From Granulosicoccus sp. (GTDB lineage: Bacteria; Pseudomonadota; Gammaproteobacteria; Granulosicoccales; Granulosicoccaceae): a DNA stretch of 37,255 nucleotides. Shown piece by piece: positions 16,413 through 23,853 of the stretch (the stretch's first letter is position 1; the number at the start of each line of letters is the position of its first letter). Where the stretch lies: positions 1-37,255 of the forward strand of contig JALZVU010000208.1 of the NCBI GenBank assembly GCA_023301795.1, in the 5' to 3' direction. The notes below the pieces were generated by a model. That model was not told the DNA's origin, ran no database searches, and saw only the letters and a program-made list of their open reading frames with translations. The position numbers were made by a program, and so were the translations under genes.

Positions 16413-17291
16413 TCATTCTTTTACCGCACCCATTGTCAGGCCCGTTACCAGATATTTGCGTATGAGCAGTCCTAGTAATGTCATCGGCAAACTAGTGATT
16501 ACACCGGCAGCCATGATTTTCCCCCACTGGATGCTGGTGGGAGTGACGAGTTCCCTTGTGGCTACTGGTAATGTCTTGGCTCCGCCGGAACCGATGATCG
16601 AGGCGAACAGAAAATCGTTCCACGAGAACAGGATACACAGAACAATGAATGCGCCAATACCCGGCGCTGCTAGTGGCAGTATTTCCATAAATGCGCCAAA
16701 GCGTGTACGACCATCTACCATTGCAGCTTCTTCTATCGCGTAGGGGACGTTGTCAAAAAACCCTTTTAAAATCCAGATAGCAAATGGCAGATTGAATGTC
16801 GTGTATGCCAGTATCAGTCCTGGGATTGTACCTACCAAATCCAGATTCCTGAAGATCGCATATAGAGGCACCATGACGGCAACCACGGGAGCCATTCGTG
16901 TAGATATGATCCAGAAGAACACATGATCCTTACCCTTGAAATCTATGCGTGACAATGCGTAGGCAGCCATGGCCCCTAGGACCACAGACACTAATGCGGA
17001 GCCTGTGGACACGATGACACTATTGATAAAGTACACCGAGAAATTACGCTCTGTGAATAGTTCGGTGTAGTGCTTGGTAGTGGGTGTAAATTCAAAAAAC
17101 ACACCCATACCGGCAAAATCCCCGATTTCTGGTAGCGTGAAGGCTTCTAATAGATCCTTGAACGAGGACACAAACATGATAAGAAATGGCGCAAGCGTCC
17201 AAATCAGATAAACAATCAAAAAAATAGTAGTAAACACTGTGACAAGTGTGCGAGTCCGCGACTTGTACTGCACTGCTTCCAGCGTGGCCAT
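16413..17291 (-). CDS. ABC transporter permease (MalG/UgpE type)
   Basis: A 292-residue inner-membrane protein with about six hydrophobic segments, from VFTTIFLIVYLIWTLAPFLIM near the N-terminus to the last near IMAAGVITSLPMTLLGLLI. The EAA loop that docks on the ATPase is AIEEAAMVDGRTRFGAFMEI followed by LPLAAPG. It ends VTGLTMGAVKE, a close match to the usual VxGLTxGAVKG end of this family. Two bases separate it from permease 1, so they are co-translated. Together they make the heterodimeric channel. Confidence 0.9.
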   Translation of the reverse strand: MATLEAVQYKSRTRTLVTVFTTIFLIVYLIWTLAPFLIMFVSSFKDLLEAFTLPEIGDFAGMGVFFEFTPTTKHYTELFTERNFSVYFINSVIVSTGSALVSVVLGAMAAYALSRIDFKGKDHVFFWIISTRMAPVVAVMVPLYAIFRNLDLVGTIPGLILAYTTFNLPFAIWILKGFFDNVPYAIEEAAMVDGRTRFGAFMEILPLAAPGIGAFIVLCILFSWNDFLFASIIGSGGAKTLPVATRELVTPTSIQWGKIMAAGVITSLPMTLLGLLIRKYLVTGLTMGAVKE

Positions 17292-17293
17292 GA

Positions 17294-18274
17294 TCAGGTC
17301 CCTCCCGAATTGCTGCGAGTACTGGATGGTCGCTCGAATACACGGACCAGAATCATGCCCAGTACAATGGTAACCGCCAGTAAAGTCAGTGCTATTGCAG
17401 CACCTCGTCCGAGTTTGAAAAAGCTGAACGAGACATCGAACAGATAAGTTGGAAGAATCTTGGTGGAGTTTGCAGGGCCCCCACCTGTCAGAACAAGGAT
17501 TGCGTCTATAAAGCGGAAGTTATCCATGAATCGCAGCAAGATAGCGATCAGCAGAAAAGGGTAGAGGTTGGGTAGGGTAACCTGGAAAAAATTACGAATA
17601 TCCCCAGCGCCATCCACCATATTCGCTTCAAGCTGGTCTCGTGGTACGCGCTTCAAGCCTGCCAACACAATAAGTATGATTAGTGGCGTCCATTGCCAGA
17701 TGTCAACCATGACGATACCAATCATGGCAGTACTGCTACTTCCAAGTATTGACTTGTCACCCAGTATTCCCAAGCTCTGCATAAGCCAGTGATACCAGCC
17801 AAATGTGGAGTTGTACATGTAGTACCACACCAAACCTGCTATGACAGGTGCCATCATCATTGGCATTAGGAATATGGTTACCAGAATTTTTTCATAGCGT
17901 GACCGATTCAGAATGAGCGCTATCATCACACCTAGAGTTACCTCAAAGAACATGCATAGGCTGCTATATTTCAATAGTAGCCACCAACCTTCCTGAAACT
18001 TTCTATCCCGACCTAACCGTGTCCAGTTCTTAAGATTGTTCCATGTGTCGTCCGCCAGCCCCAGATCCACTGTGTGAAGACTCATGTAGATAAGCCAGAA
18101 GAAGGGATAAAGCGTAATTGCTGCAAGTACAATAATTGCAGGCATCATCAGATAGAAATAGAAACGATTCGATAGAGCTGCATTGCGGGCACCGGCAGGT
18201 GCGTCAATGACAAGGCCGCCGTCTCGAAAGATGGCCTTCGTAGATACGAAGGCCTCAGTAAGCTGATCTTTCAT
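17294..18274 (-). CDS. ABC transporter permease (MalF/UgpA type)
   Basis: A 326-residue inner-membrane protein. It starts with a ~37-residue cytoplasmic tail followed by the first membrane segment (FYLMMPAIIVLAAITLYPFF), then LCMFFEVTLGVMIALILN, MMMAPVIAGLVWYYMY and the later segments. The EAA loop is PRDQLEANMVDGAGDIRNFF followed by VTLPNLYPF. It begins 7 bp after the binding-protein stop. Family and position make it the partner of the 16413-17291 permease. Confidence 0.9.
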   Translation of the reverse strand: MKDQLTEAFVSTKAIFRDGGLVIDAPAGARNAALSNRFYFYLMMPAIIVLAAITLYPFFWLIYMSLHTVDLGLADDTWNNLKNWTRLGRDRKFQEGWWLLLKYSSLCMFFEVTLGVMIALILNRSRYEKILVTIFLMPMMMAPVIAGLVWYYMYNSTFGWYHWLMQSLGILGDKSILGSSSTAMIGIVMVDIWQWTPLIILIVLAGLKRVPRDQLEANMVDGAGDIRNFFQVTLPNLYPFLLIAILLRFMDNFRFIDAILVLTGGGPANSTKILPTYLFDVSFSFFKLGRGAAIALTLLAVTIVLGMILVRVFERPSSTRSNSGGT

Positions 18275-18281
18275 GATGTAT

Positions 18282-19811
18282 CTAGACTTCGTGTAAATCG
18301 TCGATCTGAATCTTCAGCTCATTACACGCCTCTTCTGGCTCTGTGTCTCCTGATACACATCTTTGTACTTCAGTAAGCAGGATGTTGTAGTACTCATTGG
18401 CTTCAGGAATTTTCGGACCCAATACGAAATGGGGATCTTTGATGCCGTAATCATAGACTGCGTCGAAGGTTAGAGCATTCGGCATACTTGAAGGGCGCGC
18501 TCGTGCCTCGATCACGTCGGGCTCGGTCAGCACTGACGGACGCGTCGGTGTTCCGCCAAGCTCCTTTAGCACTTTTAATTGTGTGCTCTTGGAGACAGAC
18601 CAATTAGCGAAAAGGTAAGCAGCGCGCTTGAGTTTCTCCTCTGCAGCAGAATTGATTCCGATGCCACCTATGCCGCAGTTTGTACCATTAACTACACCGC
18701 CATCACCAACCACCCAGCTTTGCTCGCCTTTTGGGCAAGGTGCATAGGCGGTTTTGCCATCAGCAGCGCGTGAGTTGCTGGGATCTTCAACAGAAGCTGC
18801 AAACTCGTGATACTGCACCTGCATCGCAATGTCACCTGCAGCATAGGCTGTATTGAGCTGTAGTGTACCGTTGGCTAAATTGTCTGGATGAGAAACATCA
18901 GCCAGCGCTTTGTATTTCTCCATCATCAGAATTGATTGCTCATCTCCCCAACGGGTGGGTCCAGGTGTTTTGGAGCCAAGCTTGTCATCTATGTCGAATT
19001 CTGTCCAACTACCATGACTGAACAGCATTCGCTGAATATCAAGATGAGTGGTCCAGGCGAAGGTTCCGTGATGCTGGCCGTAGCCGTAAGGAATGTCTGT
19101 GCGCCCGTCTTTGCGAAGCATGGTGAAGAAACTGGCAAAGTCCTGAACCTGCTTCCACGTTGTGTCGTTTGTAAACTCCATTCGATAGCCGTATTCAGCT
19201 TCGAAATCGGGTGACAATTGCTCAAACAAATCCTGACGGTAAAAAGTGCATGCTACCGCGCAATCGTAGGGAAAAGCTACGATACGCCCAGGTTCATAGT
19301 ACTCACCGCAGGCACGTAAAAAGTTCTCAAACCATGCGCCTTCTTCAAAGCCGTCTGGATCCTGTGGCAAAGTATCATCTTGCGCGTACTTGGTTAGATC
19401 CTCATAGAAATCAGCGAAGGGTGAGCCGATAGGTTTGTCCTGAATGTAGTTCAATTGAAAATCAGCTTGTCCACCGCGAAGATCGATACCAATTTTTTGC
19501 TGAACAATGGGTAGATCATCAGTCAAGATCTCAACCTCGATGCCCGTGAGATCGTAGAATTCTTTAAGGTTGTCTCGAATCGCAAAGCTTGGAGGTGTGT
19601 TTTCACTCATGAACACCAGTTTTGAGCCTTCGAATTGTCGCCATTTTGCATCTTCTGAAGAAGCCGCATAAACCGGTCGAGACACTATCATCGAGTTGAG
19701 ACCAACAGCGACCGATCCTGCTCCCAGAGCAGTGGCCACGCCACCTCCCAGTTGCAAAAACTTTCGTCGGGATATGGTCTTGTAATGTGGTTTTACAGGT
19801 GGTCTGAACAT
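18282..19811 (-). CDS. Extracellular solute-binding protein, family 1, Tat-exported
   Basis: A 509-residue periplasmic binding protein of the sugar-binding type. The N-terminus has a twin-arginine signal, ISRRKFLQLGG, then a hydrophobic stretch (ALGAGSVAVGLNSMIV) and a likely cleavage after VYAA. The mature part begins with a strand LVFMSENTPPS and FYDLTGIEVEIL as in family-1 proteins. GGAGAG sits 8 nt before ATG 19811, so this start is preferred to the in-frame ATG at 19835 (8 residues longer). Gene order binding protein, permease, permease, ATPase is canonical. Export by Tat is seen in only part of this family and suggests folding in the cytoplasm. The sigma-54 promoter at 19934-19949 puts it under the island's control. 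Confidence 0.88.
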   Translation of the reverse strand: MFRPPVKPHYKTISRRKFLQLGGGVATALGAGSVAVGLNSMIVSRPVYAASSEDAKWRQFEGSKLVFMSENTPPSFAIRDNLKEFYDLTGIEVEILTDDLPIVQQKIGIDLRGGQADFQLNYIQDKPIGSPFADFYEDLTKYAQDDTLPQDPDGFEEGAWFENFLRACGEYYEPGRIVAFPYDCAVACTFYRQDLFEQLSPDFEAEYGYRMEFTNDTTWKQVQDFASFFTMLRKDGRTDIPYGYGQHHGTFAWTTHLDIQRMLFSHGSWTEFDIDDKLGSKTPGPTRWGDEQSILMMEKYKALADVSHPDNLANGTLQLNTAYAAGDIAMQVQYHEFAASVEDPSNSRAADGKTAYAPCPKGEQSWVVGDGGVVNGTNCGIGGIGINSAAEEKLKRAAYLFANWSVSKSTQLKVLKELGGTPTRPSVLTEPDVIEARARPSSMPNALTFDAVYDYGIKDPHFVLGPKIPEANEYYNILLTEVQRCVSGDTEPEEACNELKIQIDDLHEV

Positions 19812-19933
19812 GCTCAATTCTCTCCGGTGGTCCAAGAATGAAAAACGACGCGGATGAACCTAAATCGCCAGATATTATTGTTATGTTATGTTCTGCTGCG
19901 ACTTAACTTCATGCGATGCGCTCTTTAGAGAGG

Positions 19934-19949
19934 AGCAGAGCTTATGCCA
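19934..19949 (-). promoter_or_regulatory. Sigma-54 promoter of the ABC importer operon
   Basis: Read on the minus strand, TGGCATAAGCTCTGCT has TGGCA at -24 and TGCT at -12 with GG-N10-GC exact. Transcription should start near 19923, ~110 nt before the binding-protein ATG. Best single match among the three sites for the -24 half. Confidence 0.72.
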
Positions 19950-20016
19950 AGGGTTGAGAAAGGCCTATGTTGTTGTTATTGATGAACAAAGTAAATCTGA
20001 TATTTGAACAGTATGT

Positions 20017-20061
20017 TGTCACAGTGTTGCAATGCGTCGCGCCGATGCGACACCTGTGTCA
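20017..20061. promoter_or_regulatory. Candidate activator site upstream of the ABC operon
   Basis: This stretch packs TGTCACA (20017), TGTTGCA (20025), a dyad GTCGC-N6-GCGAC (20036-20051), TGCGACA (20046) and TGTGTCA (20055). It lies 68-112 bp upstream of the -24 element at 19949, the usual place for an enhancer-binding protein, and shares the TGTCGCA/TGCGACA word with the sites near 8202 and 11588. Confidence 0.5.
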
Positions 20062-20170
20062 AGTCGATTTCACACATGGAACACATCGAATAAAATTTTG
20101 ATGAATACGTAAAACGCTATCTGAACAGGCGCTTCATGGCCAGGTGGCGAGTGCAACGTGAATTGATTGA

Positions 20171-22192
20171 TCAGATGTCTTGATGATCAGGTCTGACAAT
20201 GCCATATTTTTTAATATGGCGATGAGCGGTTGCCCGGCTAATTCCTAAGTCGTTTGCAGTTTTCGATACACACCATCGATTCCGATATAGAGCCTGCGTT
20301 AGCTCTTCCTGAGGTGACAGGTATATCTGTTGCACGGGAGGTACTGCAGACGGCAGTCTTCCGGCCGCAGGAATATTCTGTTGTTGAGGTACCGGTACAT
20401 AGTTGGCGGTACTGATCAAATCGTCCGGTAGATCATCAAGAGTAGCAAGGCCATCGCCGCAACTGAACACCGTGTATTGCATTACGTTGTGAAGCTGCCG
20501 AATGTTGCCCGGCCACTGACACGCCTTCAATTGTGCCCATACGGGATCTGACAAGCTTACCAAGCTGTCGGGGTCGAAGCGTTGCAGCAGATCTTCGACA
20601 ATTTCAGCGAAATCCTGTCGATTTCGTAGTGCAGGTAAGGTAAGTGTTGCACCACAAACTCGGTAATATAAATCCTCACGAAATTGGCCGTTTGCAACCA
20701 GTGAGATCAGATCCCTGTGACTGGCGCAAACCAGCTGGAAATCTACGTCAATAGATTTTGCACCTCCTAGTGGCTGCACTTTGTGTTCAGCCAGTACGCG
20801 TAGTAGACGTGTCTGTGATTCCATTGGCATATCGCCTATCTCGTCAAGGAACAATGTTCCCCCGTTGGCTGACACAATTTGGCCGGCTTTTCCCTCTTTA
20901 AGTCCACCCGTAAATGTACCTGGTGAGTAGCCGAACAGTTCACTGTCAATCAGGCTTTCGGGTATTGCAGCGCAGTTCAATTCGACAAATGGCTTTGCTG
21001 CTCTACAACTCTCATTATGCAAAGCTCGAGCGAAAGTGTCTTTGCCAGTACCAGTCTCGCCTTGCAGTAGAAAGGGTATGCCATCTGAGCTATCGCTGTG
21101 ACTGAGCATGCGTCTACAGACGTTCACAAGTTTCTGTGTACGTCTATCTGAGCCGGCCAGCTCGTCAAGCGACATATATTCATCAGAGGTTGTTGTGACT
21201 GATGCACGCTTTTTGCGTCGTGAAGTCTGTTTGGCTACGCGTTCACTCGGCGGGACGCTTACTGCATAACGACCAGATTGAATGTTCTTTTCTAGTCTGT
21301 GAAGGCGTCCGTTGCTGGAGAACAGGACATCCAGATCTAGGCCAATTACTTTGTCGATCGCGGTTCCTACTACTGTTTGTCGAGACCCCATTCCCAAACT
21401 GGAAATCAAATCGTTTGTTGCCCCTATGATTCGACCAGAATCATCAATCGCCAACAACCGCGACATATCGTGATTTTCATTGAAAAGTGAATCAGTGATT
21501 GCCACTAGCGTGCTATGGCGAAAAAAATCTCTGAAACAATAAGTGTGTAGTTGCTCAGCACTTCGTCGCACGTATTGGCTGACGCGAACTGCTTCGGTCT
21601 GACTTTGAGTGGCATTTCCAGTGACGTTGATTGCTCCGTACTGAAGACCTCTATGATCGAGTAAGGGCGCTGCGGAGCAGATAAACTGATGAAAGCTATT
21701 GTGGAAGTGTTGATCACCATTTACTGTCACTGCAGTCTTGCTGGCCAGAGCCGTACCCAGACCATTAGTGCCCACACAGGCCTCATCCCACAGGGTGCCC
21801 ACGGTTATGCCGCGTTTTTTCAGATCACGTGCCATAGCGGTGTCGCAATACTCCGCGATAGCAGCGCCGTCTGAATCTCCGATCAACATGCAGTAGTCCG
21901 CGTTCCTAACGACTTTGCGTATTTCATGTAGCACCGGATCTACACTTCTCAATGGCTCCTCTACACGTTCACGTCTGCTTACCAGCTCACTTTGGCTGTA
22001 GCGATTTCCCAATAAACTCGAGCCGCGACTCAATCCATATTCTGCTTCGCATCTTGTCCACGATTCTTGGATGAATGTCTTAGACGCGCTCTCAGTATTG
22101 AGATCAGGAAAAGTCGGAATGGGCGGGCGCTGGGCGTCGGTTTGAGAGTCCTTTAACGTTTGCACAGTGATGTTCTCCCAGACGTCGTTCAA
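20171..22192 (-). CDS. acoR: AcoR-type sigma-54-dependent transcriptional activator
   Basis: A 673-residue enhancer-binding protein. Residues ~85-225 are a GAF-type sensor with the AcoR/DhaR-family block GTLWDEACVGTNGLGTALA. A PAS-like segment follows (~245-305, LLAIDDSGRIIGATNDLI), then an AAA+ domain: Walker A GETGTGKD (378-385), sigma-54 contact loop GTFTGG (425-430, variant of GAFTGA), Walker B GGTLFLDEIGD and a WPGNIRQLHNVM sensor block. A Fis-type HTH ends the protein (TANDLGISRATAHRHIKKYG). It is expected to sense a small metabolite and activate the island's sigma-54 promoters by ATP-driven remodelling. The gene sits upstream of the ABC operon on the same strand, with that operon's own promoter between them. 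Confidence 0.9.
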   Translation of the reverse strand: MNDVWENITVQTLKDSQTDAQRPPIPTFPDLNTESASKTFIQESWTRCEAEYGLSRGSSLLGNRYSQSELVSRRERVEEPLRSVDPVLHEIRKVVRNADYCMLIGDSDGAAIAEYCDTAMARDLKKRGITVGTLWDEACVGTNGLGTALASKTAVTVNGDQHFHNSFHQFICSAAPLLDHRGLQYGAINVTGNATQSQTEAVRVSQYVRRSAEQLHTYCFRDFFRHSTLVAITDSLFNENHDMSRLLAIDDSGRIIGATNDLISSLGMGSRQTVVGTAIDKVIGLDLDVLFSSNGRLHRLEKNIQSGRYAVSVPPSERVAKQTSRRKKRASVTTTSDEYMSLDELAGSDRRTQKLVNVCRRMLSHSDSSDGIPFLLQGETGTGKDTFARALHNESCRAAKPFVELNCAAIPESLIDSELFGYSPGTFTGGLKEGKAGQIVSANGGTLFLDEIGDMPMESQTRLLRVLAEHKVQPLGGAKSIDVDFQLVCASHRDLISLVANGQFREDLYYRVCGATLTLPALRNRQDFAEIVEDLLQRFDPDSLVSLSDPVWAQLKACQWPGNIRQLHNVMQYTVFSCGDGLATLDDLPDDLISTANYVPVPQQQNIPAAGRLPSAVPPVQQIYLSPQEELTQALYRNRWCVSKTANDLGISRATAHRHIKKYGIVRPDHQDI

Positions 22193-22725
22193 AACCGAGC
22201 TACAGGATCATCGCAAAACATCGCTGAATTCGATGATTCCGTCTGCCTCTATGATTCGTGACAGCACGGACAAGTTCTAGTGAAAAAATCTACTCAAGGG
22301 GGTTACCTTATTACGAAAGCACAGAACGGTGCAATGATTTTTCACTAACAATTGAAGAAAAACGTTGGGATAAATGCTGCCAAGGAATTTTTTTTCATAC
22401 TGATTAGCGGTGAACTACTCAAAGAGATCGTATTTCGCCGGAGGGTATCAGCAATAATTTCAGTTGCTTGAAGTTAGCAATGCTCTCTTATTTTTTTGGC
22501 AAGCAGCGTGACGTTGGGCCTGTTTCAGAGGCTATGATTAGTCGATACAACGCAGGAACCCAAGATATGCTCATGTAGGTGATGGAGGAACACTCAGATC
22601 ATCCCACGAGAACCCCATCAGCAAGCATCCCGTCTTCTGCTTCAGTTATGTTGTTAGATCATGCGTGCTCGTGTTCGCTAAGTTACGATCAGGGCATCAC
22701 GAATATGGTGCAACGTTTAAAGAGC
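22193..22725. other. Intergenic region upstream of acoR
   Basis: About 530 bp without a supported gene. It should hold the acoR promoter and the 3' end of the small lipoprotein transcript. I see no GG-N10-GC site oriented toward acoR and no TGTCGCA word, so acoR is probably not under its own sigma-54 control. Confidence 0.5.
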
Positions 22726-23136
22726 TCATTCCACTTTCTCGATGGAAAGTCCTATCGAACAATCTGTGCTCTTCCCTCTAGTGGGTCGTGCAATTATTAC
22801 TCTCCCTTTAGAGCTTGTCAGATTCCCACCGTAGACTCGACGCGTCGCGCCGTTGGCCCTTGGAACTTCAATTCTGAAGTTTCCGTCAGAAGAAATAAAG
22901 CCTTTTCCCGCAGGTCCTTCAGGACCGATTTGTCCTTCTCCATTCGTGACGTCCATGTACGCACGTTGAAAATTATGCTTGCAATTGCCATAGGCATTGT
23001 TAGCCGCTAACACCCATTTACCGTTGAAATTGCCGTTTAGGTCGCGTTCACTGGCATCAGTTGCAACAGGTAAATTCAAACTACACCCAGCTAGAGTGAC
23101 CAAGCTTGATAAAAAACACAATTTAATTGCATTCAT
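22726..23136 (-). CDS. Small predicted lipoprotein
   Basis: A 136-residue protein with a type II signal peptide: MNAIKLCFLSSLVTLAGC, lipobox LAGC with Cys18. GGAG lies 8 nt upstream of the ATG. The mature part (~118 residues) starts SLNLPVATDASERDLNGNFNG, has a central NFQRAYMDVTNGEGQIGPEG and beta-rich C-terminal stretches (RVIIARPTRGK). Three cysteines remain besides the lipid one or near it (C53, C124 area), which could form a disulfide. I do not recognise the family. It stands alone between acoR and a long non-coding stretch. Confidence 0.7.
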   Translation of the reverse strand: MNAIKLCFLSSLVTLAGCSLNLPVATDASERDLNGNFNGKWVLAANNAYGNCKHNFQRAYMDVTNGEGQIGPEGPAGKGFISSDGNFRIEVPRANGATRRVYGGNLTSSKGRVIIARPTRGKSTDCSIGLSIEKVE

Positions 23137-23562
23137 TCTTGATCTCCAAAATGTGACTTTATCAATGATGTGTAAACGCAGTGTAGACCGAGGCTAGTGT
23201 TGTAAGCGGTCTGTGGTGTTCATTCATTGACCGTACGTAAACCTGAATCCTTTGTGCAGGCAACACCAGTCACTTGGCACCCGCAACGTAAAGTCTGCGA
23301 GCTGCTTCAAGACGTGATAGATAGATTTGTAAAAATGAAGGGAGTATCTATCGCCAAGCAAATGTATTCGCCATGTGAGTTTTGTTTCAATGTTAGGCGA
23401 TGCACACCAAATTTCATCTGAAACACTAACAAGTTTATCGTACCCATATTGTCTTGGAACTCCTTAAGAAAAACAGAAACCTCTACGCGTCGTAACATGT
23501 TAAAAATATCGATTACATCACAAATTGCTTGGCGCTAAGCATGGGGATCCTTAGGTTGTTAT
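23137..23562. other. Non-coding stretch
   Basis: About 425 bp with only short, unconvincing reading frames. It presumably carries the lipoprotein promoter. Nothing else is recognised before the palindromic element. Confidence 0.5.
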
Positions 23563-23654
23563 CTAGCCTGAACGATTCATGAAACGCGGAAGGCCGGCCT
23601 TCCGGATGAATCTGGACTGGGCGTCCCCGTGGATTCATGAATAGTTTAGGCTAG
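23563..23654. repeat. 92-bp palindromic, MITE-like element
   Basis: Terminal inverted repeats of 21 bp (23563-23583 and 23634-23654) match at 19 of 21 positions; they begin CTAGCCT and end inward with ATTCATGAA. Inside is a perfect 16-bp palindrome GGAAGGCCGGCCTTCC (23588-23603) and a second pairing of ATGAATC (from 23606) with GATTCAT (from 23632). A direct repeat TTGTT lies just outside on both sides (23556-23560, 23656-23660). The whole can fold into a long cruciform or RNA hairpin. No transposase is present. Likely a non-autonomous mobile element or REP-type repeat. Confidence 0.65.
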
Positions 23655-23853
23655 CTTGTTTGGACTGTCGCGGAACACGTGGGTCTGGTTTTCAGGTGGG
23701 GGTTAATCCAATACTCAGGCTAACAGTAACCTACCAGACGTACTGAGTACCTTAAGTAATGTCAATGCCAGCCACTAATTGGGTTGATGGATCACACTTG
23801 CAGACGCCAGCAGAGGCACTTCGACAGCAAACATAGGCGTTAGCCCGGATCTG

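Noticed and set aside
19812-19835. Longer start for the solute-binding protein
   Set aside because: The GGAGAG ribosome site lies inside this segment at the right distance for ATG 19811, and the Tat signal needs no extra residues.
22579-23010. 143-codon plus-strand frame
   Set aside because: Opposite the lipoprotein gene, which has a lipobox and ribosome site; the plus-strand product is Ser/Arg-rich without family features.
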